Source: Prauserella endophytica
Lineage (GTDB): Bacteria; Actinomycetota; Actinomycetes; Mycobacteriales; Pseudonocardiaceae
Length of the DNA: 64,000 nt
Reading direction: 5' to 3'
NCBI RefSeq assembly: GCF_005146945.1
Contig: NZ_SWMS01000011.1
Coordinates: 186,001-250,000 of the forward strand
Shown: piece by piece, positions 39,544 to 48,049 of the stretch
Layout of the letters: each line of letters begins with the position of its first letter
How positions within the stretch are numbered: the stretch's first letter is position 1
Program-made: the position numbers and the translations under genes
Notes under the pieces: model-generated
Databases searched by the model: none
The model's input: the letters and a program-made list of their open reading frames with translations, nothing else
Told to the model about the DNA's origin: nothing

Positions 39544-40893
39544 ATGTCCACCGCCGCCACCCTGACCCCGGAGCAGGTTCGCCGTCGTTCGCTGCAGTCC
39601 GGCACCATCGGCGCGATCGTCGAGTGGTACGAGTACACGATCTACGGGGTCGCCGCCGCCCTCGTTTTCGGGCACCTGTTCTTCCCGAACCTCTCCCCCG
39701 GCATCGGGCAGATCGTCTCGCTCGCGTCGTTCGGCGTGGGCTTCCTCGCCCGGCCACTCGGCGCCTTCGTCGCCGGGCACCTCGGCGACCGGATCGGCCG
39801 CAAGTCCACTTTGATCCTCACGTTCTCGATCATGACGGTCGCGACGGCGGCGATCGGGCTGATGCCGACCTACCACCAGATCGGGGTCGCCGCGCCGCTG
39901 CTGCTGTGCGTGCTGCGGCTGGCGCAGGGCTTCGCGGTCGGTGGCGAGTGGGGCGGGGCGGCGATCGTGGCCGTGGAGAACGCTCCCCGGGCGCGGCGCG
40001 GCTACTTCGGTTCCTGGCCCCAGATCGGGGTCTCCGCCGGGCTGCTGCTGGGGACGGCGGCGGTGTCCTTCTCGTCGTGGATCTCCGGTGACGCGTTCGA
40101 CCAGTGGGGCTGGCGGGTGCCGTTCCTGCTCAGCATCCTGCTCGCGTCCGTCGGGTTCTTCATCCGTCTGCGGGCCACCGAGAGCCCGGCCTTCCTCGCC
40201 GAGAAGGAGAAGATGGACGCCGAGCTCGAACGCCGCAAGGCACCGGCCGCCATCCTGTTCCGCCACCACCGCAAGCCGTTGCTGATCGCGATCTTCGGCA
40301 GGTTCGCCGAGGCCGGGAACTACTACCTGTTCACCACGTTCGTGCTGTCCTACGTCACGGGCACGCTCGGCGTGCCCGAGTCCCACGGCCTGACCGCGTC
40401 GATGGTCGGCGCCGCGGTGAACATCGCCATGATCCCGGTGTTCGGCGCGCTGTCGGACCGCATCGGTCGCGTTCGGACGTTCCTGCTCGGCGGTGCGCTC
40501 ATCGTCGTCACCACGTGGCCCGTGTTCGCGTTGATCGAGACCGGTGAGCTGTGGGGCATCGTGCTCGGTGTGGTGCTGTTCCTGGCGCTGGGGCACGCCC
40601 TCGTCTACGCGCCCCTTCCGGCACTGTACTGCGAGATGTTCCCGACCTCGGTGCGGTACTCGGGCATCTCGATCGGCTACCAGATGGCGTCGATCATCCT
40701 CGCGAGCTTCACCCCCGCGCTGGCGAGCGCGATGGTGCTGTGGGCGGGCGGTAGCCTCTGGATGGTGATCGCCTTCGCCATCGCGACCACGCTGATCGCG
40801 ATGGTCGCGATCGCCTTCGCCCCCGACCGTCGCCACCTCGAACTCGACGAGATCGGCGACGCCGCGCCCGAAACCGTTGCGGAGAGCCGATGA
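39544..40893 (+). CDS. MFS transporter, metabolite:H+ symporter type
   Basis: The 449-residue permease begins with the MHS-family signature GAIVEWYEYTIYG, followed by RPLGAFVAGHLGDRIGRK, RLAQGFAVGGEWGGAA and, in the second half, ALSDRIGRVRTFLLG. It has twelve predicted helices. MHS members carry carboxylates, betaines and sulfonates. It lies 48 bases after the HDH-like gene with GGAG before the ATG, and its stop overlaps the SDR start (ATGA), so uptake and oxidation are in one LacI-controlled operon. Confidence 0.83.
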   Translation: MSTAATLTPEQVRRRSLQSGTIGAIVEWYEYTIYGVAAALVFGHLFFPNLSPGIGQIVSLASFGVGFLARPLGAFVAGHLGDRIGRKSTLILTFSIMTVATAAIGLMPTYHQIGVAAPLLLCVLRLAQGFAVGGEWGGAAIVAVENAPRARRGYFGSWPQIGVSAGLLLGTAAVSFSSWISGDAFDQWGWRVPFLLSILLASVGFFIRLRATESPAFLAEKEKMDAELERRKAPAAILFRHHRKPLLIAIFGRFAEAGNYYLFTTFVLSYVTGTLGVPESHGLTASMVGAAVNIAMIPVFGALSDRIGRVRTFLLGGALIVVTTWPVFALIETGELWGIVLGVVLFLALGHALVYAPLPALYCEMFPTSVRYSGISIGYQMASIILASFTPALASAMVLWAGGSLWMVIAFAIATTLIAMVAIAFAPDRRHLELDEIGDAAPETVAESR

Positions 40894-41633
40894 GCTTCGA
40901 CCTGACCGGAAAGAACGCCCTCGTCACCGGAGCCACTCGCGGGCTCGGCAGGGCCATCGCCGACCGCCTCGCGGAACTGGGCGCCACGGTGTACGGCACC
41001 AGCCGCGAAGCCGGGGGCGCCCAGGAGATCGGCAGCCGCTACGGCACCGAGCCGCTGCGGCTGGAGCTGACCGACGTGGAGAGCTTCGAGGGCTTCGCCG
41101 CGGAGGTCACGGCGGCCAGCGGTGGCATCCACCTGCTGGTCAACAACGCCGGCGTGAACATCCCCAAGCCCGCCGTCGAGGTCACGCCCGAGGACTGGAA
41201 CACGGTGCTCGGGGCAAATCTCACCGGCGCGTTCTTCCTCTCGACGGCGTTCGCGAAACACTGGCTGCGCACCGGAACGCCCGCCGCGATCGTGAACGTC
41301 GCCTCCCAGGCGGGCCTGGTCGCGATCGAGGAGCGGGCCGCCTACGGCGCGAGCAAGGCGGGCCTGGTCCACGTCACGAAGCTCCTCGCGCTCGAATGGG
41401 CGAAGGCGGGCATCCGCGTCAACGCCGTGGCGCCCACGTTCGTGCGCACGGAGCTGACCGAGTCCACGCTCAGCCGCCCGGAGTGGGCGGCCGAGCTGCT
41501 CTCGCGCATTCCCGTCGGCCGCTTCGGCGAGCCGAGGGAGATCGCGGACGCGGTGGCCTACCTGCTGAGCGACGCGGCCTCGCTCGTCACCGGGCACACC
41601 CTCGCGGTCGACGGCGGCTACACCATTCGCTGA
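40890..41633 (+). CDS. SDR-family oxidoreductase of the HDH-like operon
   Basis: The 247-residue classical short-chain dehydrogenase has TGATRGLGRAI, NNAGVN near residue 85, catalytic serine in NVASQAG and Tyr/Lys in YGASKAG. In DHPS-degrading bacteria, dehydrogenases HpsO and HpsP interconvert DHPS enantiomers so that HpsN can use both; this SDR could have a comparable role, but only its place as the last gene of the operon supports that. A hairpin follows the stop. Confidence 0.8.
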   Translation: MSFDLTGKNALVTGATRGLGRAIADRLAELGATVYGTSREAGGAQEIGSRYGTEPLRLELTDVESFEGFAAEVTAASGGIHLLVNNAGVNIPKPAVEVTPEDWNTVLGANLTGAFFLSTAFAKHWLRTGTPAAIVNVASQAGLVAIEERAAYGASKAGLVHVTKLLALEWAKAGIRVNAVAPTFVRTELTESTLSRPEWAAELLSRIPVGRFGEPREIADAVAYLLSDAASLVTGHTLAVDGGYTIR

Positions 41634-41635
41634 GG

Positions 41636-41652
41636 TTTCGCCGGTGGCGAAA
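41636..41652. terminator. Hairpin after the SDR gene
   Basis: TTTCGCC and GGCGAAA enclose GGT, starting three bases after the TGA. No T-tract on the plus strand follows. Confidence 0.5.
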
Positions 41653-41663
41653 GCGCTGTCGCG

Positions 41664-41700
41664 ACAACCGTTGTGCCGCATACGGTTCCGGTGCGGAACC
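41664..41700. promoter_or_regulatory. Dyads upstream of the alpha/beta hydrolase gene
   Basis: ACAACCGTTGT (41664-41674) and GGTTCC-N5-GGAACC (41684-41700) are two adjacent inverted repeats just before the GAGGAGG ribosome binding site. They may be operators; no regulator gene is next to them. Confidence 0.4.
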
Positions 41701-41711
41701 GAGGAGGCGAC

Positions 41712-42536
41712 ATGGAGACGATCAACGGAACGGCGGCGGGAGTACCGTTCACGGCGCTCCCACCGGAGGGAGCCACCGACGGGCCCGCGCCGTTGCTCGT
41801 GACGTGGCACATGCTGGACGCGCCGCGCACGGACGCGGCGTTCGCGGCCGCGCTGCCGATGTCCGGGGTGCCCGCCTGGCGGGTCCACCTGGGCATGCCG
41901 ATGTGCGGTGCGCGGATGGTCGACGGTCGCGTCGACGCCGTGCTCGAGCTGGCCCGCGAGGACGCGTTGCTGTCCTTCCTGGCGCCGTTCACCCGGCAGG
42001 CCGCCGACGAGTTCCCGGCCGCGCTGGCCGCGCTGCGCGAGCAGCTTCCGGTGGACGACGGGCCGGTGGGCGTGCTCGGCGCCTCGCTCGGCGGTGCCGT
42101 AGCCCTGCGGGTGCTGACCACCCAGCGGATCCCGGTCCGGGCGGCCGCGCTGGTCAACCCCGCTGTGCGGGTGCGGTCCGCCGTCGGGCTCGTCGACGGC
42201 ATCGCCGGGCACGCGTACCGGTGGACCGAGGAAGCCCACCGAACCGCCGACGAGCTCGACTTCGTGGCCCGCGCCGGAGATCTCGAGGGACAACCGCCGC
42301 TGCTGCTCGTCTCCGGGGAGCTGGACCACCCCGACCTGCGCGCGGACGCCTCCGACCTGGTCGGCGCCCTGCGCGAGCGGTACGCGCGGCCGGAGGAGGT
42401 CGAGCTGGTCTCGGTGCCGGACCTGGCGCACCCGCTGGCCGAGGAGCCGGGCCTGGAACCGGCTCCCCAGCTGCCCACCGCCAAAGCGGTGGACGACATC
42501 CTCACGCGGTGGTTCGCCCGGCAGCTGGTGTGCTGA
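41712..42536 (+). CDS. Alpha/beta hydrolase
   Basis: The 274-residue protein has the nucleophile elbow GASLGG near residue 122, an acid residue in SGELDHPDLR near 205 and the catalytic-histidine region VPDLAHPLAEEPG near 240, all consistent with an alpha/beta hydrolase of the dienelactone/prolyl-oligopeptidase-like kind. The ATG follows GAGGAGG by four to five bases. Substrate is unknown. Its 3' end overlaps the converging MFS gene by 35 bases. Confidence 0.78.
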   Translation: METINGTAAGVPFTALPPEGATDGPAPLLVTWHMLDAPRTDAAFAAALPMSGVPAWRVHLGMPMCGARMVDGRVDAVLELAREDALLSFLAPFTRQAADEFPAALAALREQLPVDDGPVGVLGASLGGAVALRVLTTQRIPVRAAALVNPAVRVRSAVGLVDGIAGHAYRWTEEAHRTADELDFVARAGDLEGQPPLLLVSGELDHPDLRADASDLVGALRERYARPEEVELVSVPDLAHPLAEEPGLEPAPQLPTAKAVDDILTRWFARQLVC

Positions 42537-43830
42537 CGACGTGCCGCTCGGCACGGGCCAGCGTCTCGGGAATCCGCCACACGCCGACGATCCCCAGCAG
42601 GGCGACGGCGGCGAGATAGAAACCGGGCGCCGTGACCATTCCGGTGGCGCTGACGAGCGTCGCGGCCAGCAGTGGCGCGGTGCCGCCGAGCACGGCGTAG
42701 CCGAGGTTGTAGCCGAGCGAGGCACCGGAGAGCCGGGTGCGGGTCGGGAACACCTCGAGCAGTGCCGTGTAGCTGCCCCCGCCGAACACGCCGAGCGACA
42801 GCGCGACGAGGACCTGCCCGGCGATGGCGCCGCCGATCGACCCGGACGAGGCGAGCAGGAAGGCGGGCACGGCCGCCAGAGCCAGGAGTGCGGCACCGAT
42901 TCTGATCATCGTTCGCCGTCCGATCCGGTCGCCCACGGTTCCCGCGGCGCAGATCGCGACGATGAACACGACGAGCGCGAGACCGTTGGCGGTGAGCGCG
43001 TCGACCCGGCTGAGCCCCGCGGTGAGCTGAAGGAACGTCGGGAAGTAGCCCACCAGGTAGTAGAAGGCGAGCGCGCTGGTGGCCGAAAGGACGAACGAGT
43101 ACCAGACCGCGGCGCGATGGTCGCGAACCGCGTCGCGCAGCGGGGTGTCACTCAGCTCGCGGTCGCGCGCCACCCGCTCGAACTCGGGGCTCTCCTCGGT
43201 CCGCATCCGGATGTACAGCCCGACCAGGCTCAGGGGCAGGGCGATGAGGAACGGGATCCGCCAGCCCCACGATTCGAACTGGGCATCGGTCGTCATCGCG
43301 TTGATCCCGAGGACCACCAGCAGACCGATCACCGAGGAGACCGCGGACATGGCGATGACGACGGTGATCCAGAAGGCACGTCTGCCGGGCGGGGCGTGTT
43401 CGAGCGCGAAGGACGTGGCGCCGGTGACCTCTCCTCCCGCGGACAGCCCCTGCAGCAGCCGGAGCAGGACGAGCAGCAGCGGAGCGAGCAGGCCGACCTG
43501 GTCGAAGGTCGGTAGCACGCCGATCGCGGCGGTGCTGAGGCCGATGAGGGTGAGGACGATGGCCAGCACCCGCCGTCGGCCGACCCGGTCACCGAGGCGG
43601 CCGAAGACGATGCCGCCGAGCGGGCGGACGACGAAGGCGACGCCGTAGGTCGCCAGGCTGGCCAGCAGAGCGGCACTCGCGTCGCCAGGAGGAAAGAACG
43701 CGGTCGCGATCACGGGCACCACCAGCGCGTAGATCGCGAAGTCGTAGAACTCGACCAGCGTGCCGACCGCGGCGCCCGCGAGGGGCCGTCGGGTGCCGCG
43801 CGCCGCGGCCGGCGGACGGTTGCGGATCAC
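42502..43830 (-). CDS. MFS transporter, metabolite:H+ symporter type
   Basis: The 442-residue protein shows MHS signatures: GTLVEFYDFAIYALVVPVIA, RPLGGIVFGRLGDRVGRR, RLLQGLSAGGEVTGATSF and TVGDRIGRRTM in the second half. The GTG at 43830 overlaps the preceding stop (GTGA), with GGAGGT six bases upstream. It is the last gene of the aminotransferase/phosphotriesterase-like operon and probably imports its substrate. The last codons overlap the end of the opposing hydrolase gene. Confidence 0.83.
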   Translation of the reverse strand: MIRNRPPAAARGTRRPLAGAAVGTLVEFYDFAIYALVVPVIATAFFPPGDASAALLASLATYGVAFVVRPLGGIVFGRLGDRVGRRRVLAIVLTLIGLSTAAIGVLPTFDQVGLLAPLLLVLLRLLQGLSAGGEVTGATSFALEHAPPGRRAFWITVVIAMSAVSSVIGLLVVLGINAMTTDAQFESWGWRIPFLIALPLSLVGLYIRMRTEESPEFERVARDRELSDTPLRDAVRDHRAAVWYSFVLSATSALAFYYLVGYFPTFLQLTAGLSRVDALTANGLALVVFIVAICAAGTVGDRIGRRTMIRIGAALLALAAVPAFLLASSGSIGGAIAGQVLVALSLGVFGGGSYTALLEVFPTRTRLSGASLGYNLGYAVLGGTAPLLAATLVSATGMVTAPGFYLAAVALLGIVGVWRIPETLARAERHVVSTPAAGRTTA

Positions 43831-44849
43831 GGCGTGACCTCCAGCATCCGGCGTGGGTTGTCGACGGTCAGTGCCGTGACGTCGTCCTTGTCGAACCCCC
43901 GGCGCAGCATCAGCGGGACGACGTTGCGCAGCAGGTGTGCGTAGCCCTCCCCGCCGTAGCGCTGGAGGTGGGAACGGAAGCAGATGTCCTGGGAGAGCAG
44001 GATGCGGTCGCGGTGGCCGCGGTCGCACAGCGCGCGGATGTGGTGGAGCCGCATGGCGTCGTTCGGCATGTCGATGTCGGCGTAGGGGTAGTAGCTCGAC
44101 TCCTGGCCGAACAGGTCGAACTCGAGGTAGCAGCCGGTGTCGGCGAGCGTGAGCATGTCGTCGAGGGAGAACAGGGTCCGGTCGATGTGGCTCATGACGA
44201 CCCGGTCCGTCGACGACGTCTCCTCGCGCACCCGTGCCATGGCGTCGGCTGGCGCCTCTGGAGCCCGTCCAGGGTGGATCATCAGCGCGGCCCCGGTGTC
44301 CAGGTGCGCGTCGACGGCGGCGCGCAGCACCCGGTCCTCCACGGGGTCGACCGGCCAGGACAGACCGATCTCGCCGATCAGCCCGGCGCGGACGCCCGTG
44401 TCGCCGACGCCTGTGGTGACCTCGTCGCGGATCTGGGTGGCGAGCTGGTCGCGGGATCGGTGGCGAAGGTCTTCGGGGTGGTAGTCGCGGTGGTACCACC
44501 CGCTTCCCATGATCACGTGCAGACCGGTGCGCTCGGCGACCTCGACCAGGCCGCGGGGGTTGCGGCCGAGTCCGATGCTGGTGGCGTCGACGATCACCGA
44601 GCCGCCCGCCTCGCGGTAGCGCTCCAGCTCCTGGACGGCGTCCTCGATGTCGTCGACGCGCATGTCGAAGGCGCTGTGGTGGCGGCGCACCTCGTAGTAG
44701 TTGTCGAGACGAATCGGCTCTTCCGAGGCCAGCGCGGTCCCCTGCTGCCTGGTCGTTCCTCCGATGTGGGACAGCACGTGTTCGTGTGGCTGGATGTGTC
44801 CGAGGCCGTCGCTGTCGACGTCGCCCCGGACCGTTCGCAGTATGGCCAT
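43827..44849 (-). CDS. Phosphotriesterase-family amidohydrolase (Php-like)
   Basis: The 340-residue TIM-barrel metalloenzyme has N-terminal ligands in PHEHVLSH, histidines in MIHPGRAP and VMSHIDRT, and Asp in LLSQDICF. Where phosphotriesterase has the carboxylated lysine, this protein reads LIGEIGLS, with Glu, as in the phosphotriesterase homology protein. Members of this branch are lactonases or amide/ester hydrolases rather than organophosphatases. The ATG at 44849 has AGGAG six bases upstream. It lies between an aminotransferase and a transporter gene, suggesting hydrolysis of an imported amide, ester or lactone. Confidence 0.78.
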   Translation of the reverse strand: MAILRTVRGDVDSDGLGHIQPHEHVLSHIGGTTRQQGTALASEEPIRLDNYYEVRRHHSAFDMRVDDIEDAVQELERYREAGGSVIVDATSIGLGRNPRGLVEVAERTGLHVIMGSGWYHRDYHPEDLRHRSRDQLATQIRDEVTTGVGDTGVRAGLIGEIGLSWPVDPVEDRVLRAAVDAHLDTGAALMIHPGRAPEAPADAMARVREETSSTDRVVMSHIDRTLFSLDDMLTLADTGCYLEFDLFGQESSYYPYADIDMPNDAMRLHHIRALCDRGHRDRILLSQDICFRSHLQRYGGEGYAHLLRNVVPLMLRRGFDKDDVTALTVDNPRRMLEVTP

Positions 44850-44875
44850 GCGGTACTCCTCGGTGGTTGGTCCCG

Positions 44876-46204
44876 TCACGACGGGTCGCGCAGCGCCGCG
44901 CCGTAACGGTCGGCGAATTCCTCGAAGGCCGCGACGACGCCGTCGCAGTCGGTGTCGCTGATCGCGAGGCTCAGCGCCACCATGGCCCGCCGGGCCATCC
45001 AGTAGCCCTGCTCCAGCAGGTGGAAGAAGAGCAGTTCCCTGGCGGCGTGGTCGGCTCCGGTCAGGTCGGCTGGGGAACCGACCGGCCCAGGGACCGGGTG
45101 GAACGTCATGAGCGATCCGCGGCCGGTGACCGTGAACGGGATGTCCGCGTCGGTGAACACGGACCGCAGGCGCCCCCGGAGCCGTTCGCCGCGGGCGTTG
45201 AGCTCGTCCAGCGCGGTGTCGGTGAGCACGTGTTCGAGTCCCGCCAGCCCGGCGGCCATCGTCAGGGTGTTGTTGTTGAACGTGCCGGCGTGCGCCCACA
45301 CCGGTCCCGGCGCCGACGGGTCGAACCCGCGCATGATCCCGGCCCGCCCGCCGAAGGCACCGAACGACATCCCGCCGCCGAGGTACTTGCCCAGCGTGGT
45401 GAGGTCCGGGGTGATCCCCAGTACCTGCTGGAGCCCGCCCGGCGCGAGCCGGGAGGTCATGATCTCGTCGAAGATCAGCAGCGCACCGGCCCGTGCGGTC
45501 TCCTCCCGCAGCGTCCGCAGGAACTCCGGGCTGCCCGGGATGGTGCCTCCGCTGCCCAGCATCGGCTCCACGAGCACGGCCGCGAGTTCGTCGCCGGCCT
45601 CGGCGATGATCTCGCGTGCCCCGTCGACGTCGTTGTAGTCGCCGACCAGGAACCGGTGCGGCACGTTGAGCGGCGCCCCGCCCTGCCCGAAGGCGAGGAC
45701 ACCGCCGTGGTAGCCACCGCGGAACACGAGGACGGTGGAGCGGCCGGTGTGGGCGCGTGCCGCGGCCAGTGCGAACAGGTTCGCCTCGGTTCCGGAGTTG
45801 GTGAACCGGACCAGTTCCAGTGCGGGGAACCGGCGCCGGAGTTCGGCGGCGAACCGCGCCTCACGCTCGGTGTGCCCGCCGAAGGAGACCCCCTCGTCGA
45901 GTGCGGCGTGCAGGGCCTTCACCAGTACGGGGTGCGAGTGCCCGTAGAGCCCGGCGGTGTAGTCGCCGAGGAGGTCGAGGTACCGGCGCCCATCCAGGGA
46001 GTACAGGTGCGCTCCCTCGGCGCGCTCGAAGACGAGGGGGAACGGTTCGTAGTACAGGGTGGTCCGGGTGTTGCCTCCCGGCATGGAGCGCCGCGCGAGC
46101 TCGTGCCGCTCGGCGCTGCGGGGGTTGGCGTCCACATAGGAGGAACGCAATGCCTGTACGGCGTCGCGCAGCGTGTGTGCGCGTGGTGGTCCGGTCCGCT
46201 GCAT
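44876..46204 (-). CDS. Class III PLP-dependent aminotransferase (GSA-aminomutase-like)
   Basis: The 442-residue enzyme has the class III features: SGTEANLFALAAARA near residue 135, IFDEIMTSR near 235 with the PLP-binding Asp, and the Schiff-base Lys in TTLGKYLGGGMSFGAFGG near 265. The beginning, ERHELARRSMPGGNTRTTLYYEPFP split over two motifs, is typical of glutamate-1-semialdehyde aminomutase-like transaminases in catabolic clusters. It is divergent from a LysR gene. The ATG lacks a clear ribosome binding site. Confidence 0.82.
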   Translation of the reverse strand: MQRTGPPRAHTLRDAVQALRSSYVDANPRSAERHELARRSMPGGNTRTTLYYEPFPLVFERAEGAHLYSLDGRRYLDLLGDYTAGLYGHSHPVLVKALHAALDEGVSFGGHTEREARFAAELRRRFPALELVRFTNSGTEANLFALAAARAHTGRSTVLVFRGGYHGGVLAFGQGGAPLNVPHRFLVGDYNDVDGAREIIAEAGDELAAVLVEPMLGSGGTIPGSPEFLRTLREETARAGALLIFDEIMTSRLAPGGLQQVLGITPDLTTLGKYLGGGMSFGAFGGRAGIMRGFDPSAPGPVWAHAGTFNNNTLTMAAGLAGLEHVLTDTALDELNARGERLRGRLRSVFTDADIPFTVTGRGSLMTFHPVPGPVGSPADLTGADHAARELLFFHLLEQGYWMARRAMVALSLAISDTDCDGVVAAFEEFADRYGAALRDPS

Positions 46205-46262
46205 CGCTCGATTGTTGCCGCGCCCATTCGTAACGACAAGCAAAGAGTGTTGGCCTAAACTG

Positions 46263-46277
46263 TTCAGTATTTCTGAA
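46263..46277. promoter_or_regulatory. LysR-type binding motif
   Basis: TTCAG-TATTT-CTGAA is a perfect 5+5 inverted repeat containing a T-N11-A core. It lies 19 bases before the LysR start, between the two divergent genes. Confidence 0.6.
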
Positions 46278-46295
46278 GAGTAGGCGGGAGGCCGG

Positions 46296-47222
46296 GTGGC
46301 ACTGGACGTACGGCGGCTCCGGATGCTGAGCCAGCTCAAGGCGAGCGGCACCATGGCGGCCGCGGCACGGGCGATGAACTACTCGCCGGCGTCGATCTCC
46401 CAGCAGCTCGCGCAGCTGGAACGGGACGTCGGCAGCACGCTGTTCGTGACGGCGGGCCGTAGCGTGCGGCTGACTCCGGCGGGCACGGCGCTGGCCACGC
46501 GGGCGGACGAGATCATCGAGGCTCTGGACGCGGCCGAACGCGAGGTGCGGCGGCTGGGCTCGGCGCCGGTGGGCCGGCTCAGGCTGGCGATCTTCCAGTC
46601 GGCCGCACTGGCCGTGCTGCGGCAGGTGTACGGGAGGCTACGACGGGACTTCGGCGGCATCCGGCTCGACGTGGCACACCTGGAGCCCCGCGTCGCGCTC
46701 GAGGAACTGTCCCGCCACGCGGTCGACATCGCGGTGCTGGAGGAGTATCCGGGTTCACCGTTGCCGAAGCCCCGTTCGGTGACCACCCGGCTGCTCACGC
46801 TGGACCCCCTCTACCTGGCGTCACCGGCCGCGGAGCACGGGTCGGCGCAGCCCGATCCTCGCGCGCGGTGGGCACTCGAACCTGAAGGGACCGCGGCGCG
46901 GCGGTGGGCCGAGGCGACGTGCCGGACCGCGGGATTCGAGCCGGACGTGCAGTTCGAGTCCCACGATCTGATGCTGCACCGGGCGGCCGTGCGGGCCGGT
47001 CTCGCACACAGCTTCCTGCCGGGGCTGGCCGTTGGCGGCAGCGGGGACGACGCCGGAATCCGGTTGGACCGCCTGCCCGGCGACCCGGCCCGGTCGATCA
47101 TCGTCGCGTACTCGAACTCGGCCGTCGACGACCCCGTGGTGTCCACCGTGGCCGAGGTGTTGCAGGACTCCTTCGCCGACAACAGCCGGTCGCCCGGCGC
47201 GCTCGGCTCAGTGGGACCGTGA
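46296..47222 (+). CDS. LysR-family transcriptional regulator
   Basis: The 308-residue protein has an N-terminal winged HTH (GTMAAAARAMNYSPASISQQ, residues about 18-37, then LERDVGSTLFVTAGRSVRLT) and a LysR substrate-binding domain. It is divergent from the aminotransferase/phosphotriesterase-like/MFS operon with a LysR-type dyad between them, so it probably activates that operon. The GTG start is preceded by GGGAGG. A hairpin terminator follows at 47325. Confidence 0.87.
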   Translation: MALDVRRLRMLSQLKASGTMAAAARAMNYSPASISQQLAQLERDVGSTLFVTAGRSVRLTPAGTALATRADEIIEALDAAEREVRRLGSAPVGRLRLAIFQSAALAVLRQVYGRLRRDFGGIRLDVAHLEPRVALEELSRHAVDIAVLEEYPGSPLPKPRSVTTRLLTLDPLYLASPAAEHGSAQPDPRARWALEPEGTAARRWAEATCRTAGFEPDVQFESHDLMLHRAAVRAGLAHSFLPGLAVGGSGDDAGIRLDRLPGDPARSIIVAYSNSAVDDPVVSTVAEVLQDSFADNSRSPGALGSVGP

Positions 47223-47324
47223 CTTCTAGTCTACTGTGGACTTTCCTGAGCGGCGGGGCTCGTGATCGCACTGTCCCGATCATGGCCCGGCGTGCCCAGT
47301 GCGAGCAGTCACGGATCGCCATGA

Positions 47325-47344
47325 CCCCTTTCCCCTGAAAGGGG
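47325..47344. terminator. Hairpin terminator after the LysR gene
   Basis: CCCCTTTC and GAAAGGGG form an 8-bp stem with a 4-base loop about 100 bases after the LysR stop and upstream of the TetR promoter region. Confidence 0.55.
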
Positions 47345-47386
47345 AGTGAGGGCAGCGATTGGTCAGCACTGAACGTGACGAAGGCC

Positions 47387-47426
47387 ACCGACCATTTCGG
47401 TCGGTATACCTACCAAACTGGTCGGT
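47387..47426. promoter_or_regulatory. Tandem TetR operators
   Basis: ACCGACC-N5-GGTCGGT (47387-47405) is perfect; ACCTACC-N5-GGTCGGT (47408-47426) has one mismatch. Their centres are 21 bases (two helical turns) apart, ending 21 bases before the TetR ATG, so cooperative autorepression is likely. Confidence 0.75.
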
Positions 47427-47447
47427 CGCGTCGGTACCGTCGAGAAC

Positions 47448-48044
47448 ATGGCACGCACGTTCCGGGAGGACGTGGACGAACGGATCCTCGACCGCGCGGC
47501 AGCGTTGTTCGCGCAGCGGGGCTACGCGCACACGTCCCTGCAGTCCCTCGCGGACGCCGTCGGGCTGTCCAAAGCCGGGCTGCTGCACCACTTCCCGAGC
47601 AAGGACGCGCTGTACCAGGCCGCGATGAACATGTGGCAGGTGCAGGGCCGGACGCTCTTCGACCCCGTGATCGAGCTGCCTGTGGGCCCCGAGCGCGACC
47701 GGCGGGCGGTGGAGCTCCTGATCGACTTCGCGCTGGAGCGCCCCGGCCTGGTGGCCTTGGCATCGCGGTCGATCACCACGCTCGGCAGCGAGGAGCCCGA
47801 TCCAGGCGAGGAGGCGGGCGAGTTCGCCTTCGCCGTCTTCGGCATCGACCCGGAAACGGACGAGCCCGAACGAGTGACCAGGGTGCTCGGGATGCTCGGC
47901 GCCCTGGTCGTGCTCATCCTCGCCGCCAACCACCTGGGGGACAAGACCACGTGGCGGCGGCACATCCTCGCGACCTGTCTCGACACGCTCGGCCACCGCA
48001 GTCCGGGCCTCTCGTCAACCGACCACGTTCAAGTGGAGGCCTGA
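47448..48044 (+). CDS. TetR-family regulator
   Basis: The 198-residue protein has the TetR HTH at the N-terminus (LQSLADAVGLSKAGLLHHFP) and an all-helical ligand domain. The MMPL transporter gene starts five bases after its stop, and tandem operators precede it, so it probably represses itself and the transporter. Ligand unknown; a lipid or drug exported by the transporter is the usual case. Confidence 0.87.
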   Translation: MARTFREDVDERILDRAAALFAQRGYAHTSLQSLADAVGLSKAGLLHHFPSKDALYQAAMNMWQVQGRTLFDPVIELPVGPERDRRAVELLIDFALERPGLVALASRSITTLGSEEPDPGEEAGEFAFAVFGIDPETDEPERVTRVLGMLGALVVLILAANHLGDKTTWRRHILATCLDTLGHRSPGLSSTDHVQVEA

Positions 48045-48049
48045 TTCGC

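Noticed and set aside
37831-40836. 1001-codon minus-strand open frame opposite the HDH-like and MFS genes
   Set aside because: Its translation is rich in Arg, Asp, Gly and His with no family motif, and it is antisense to well-supported genes.
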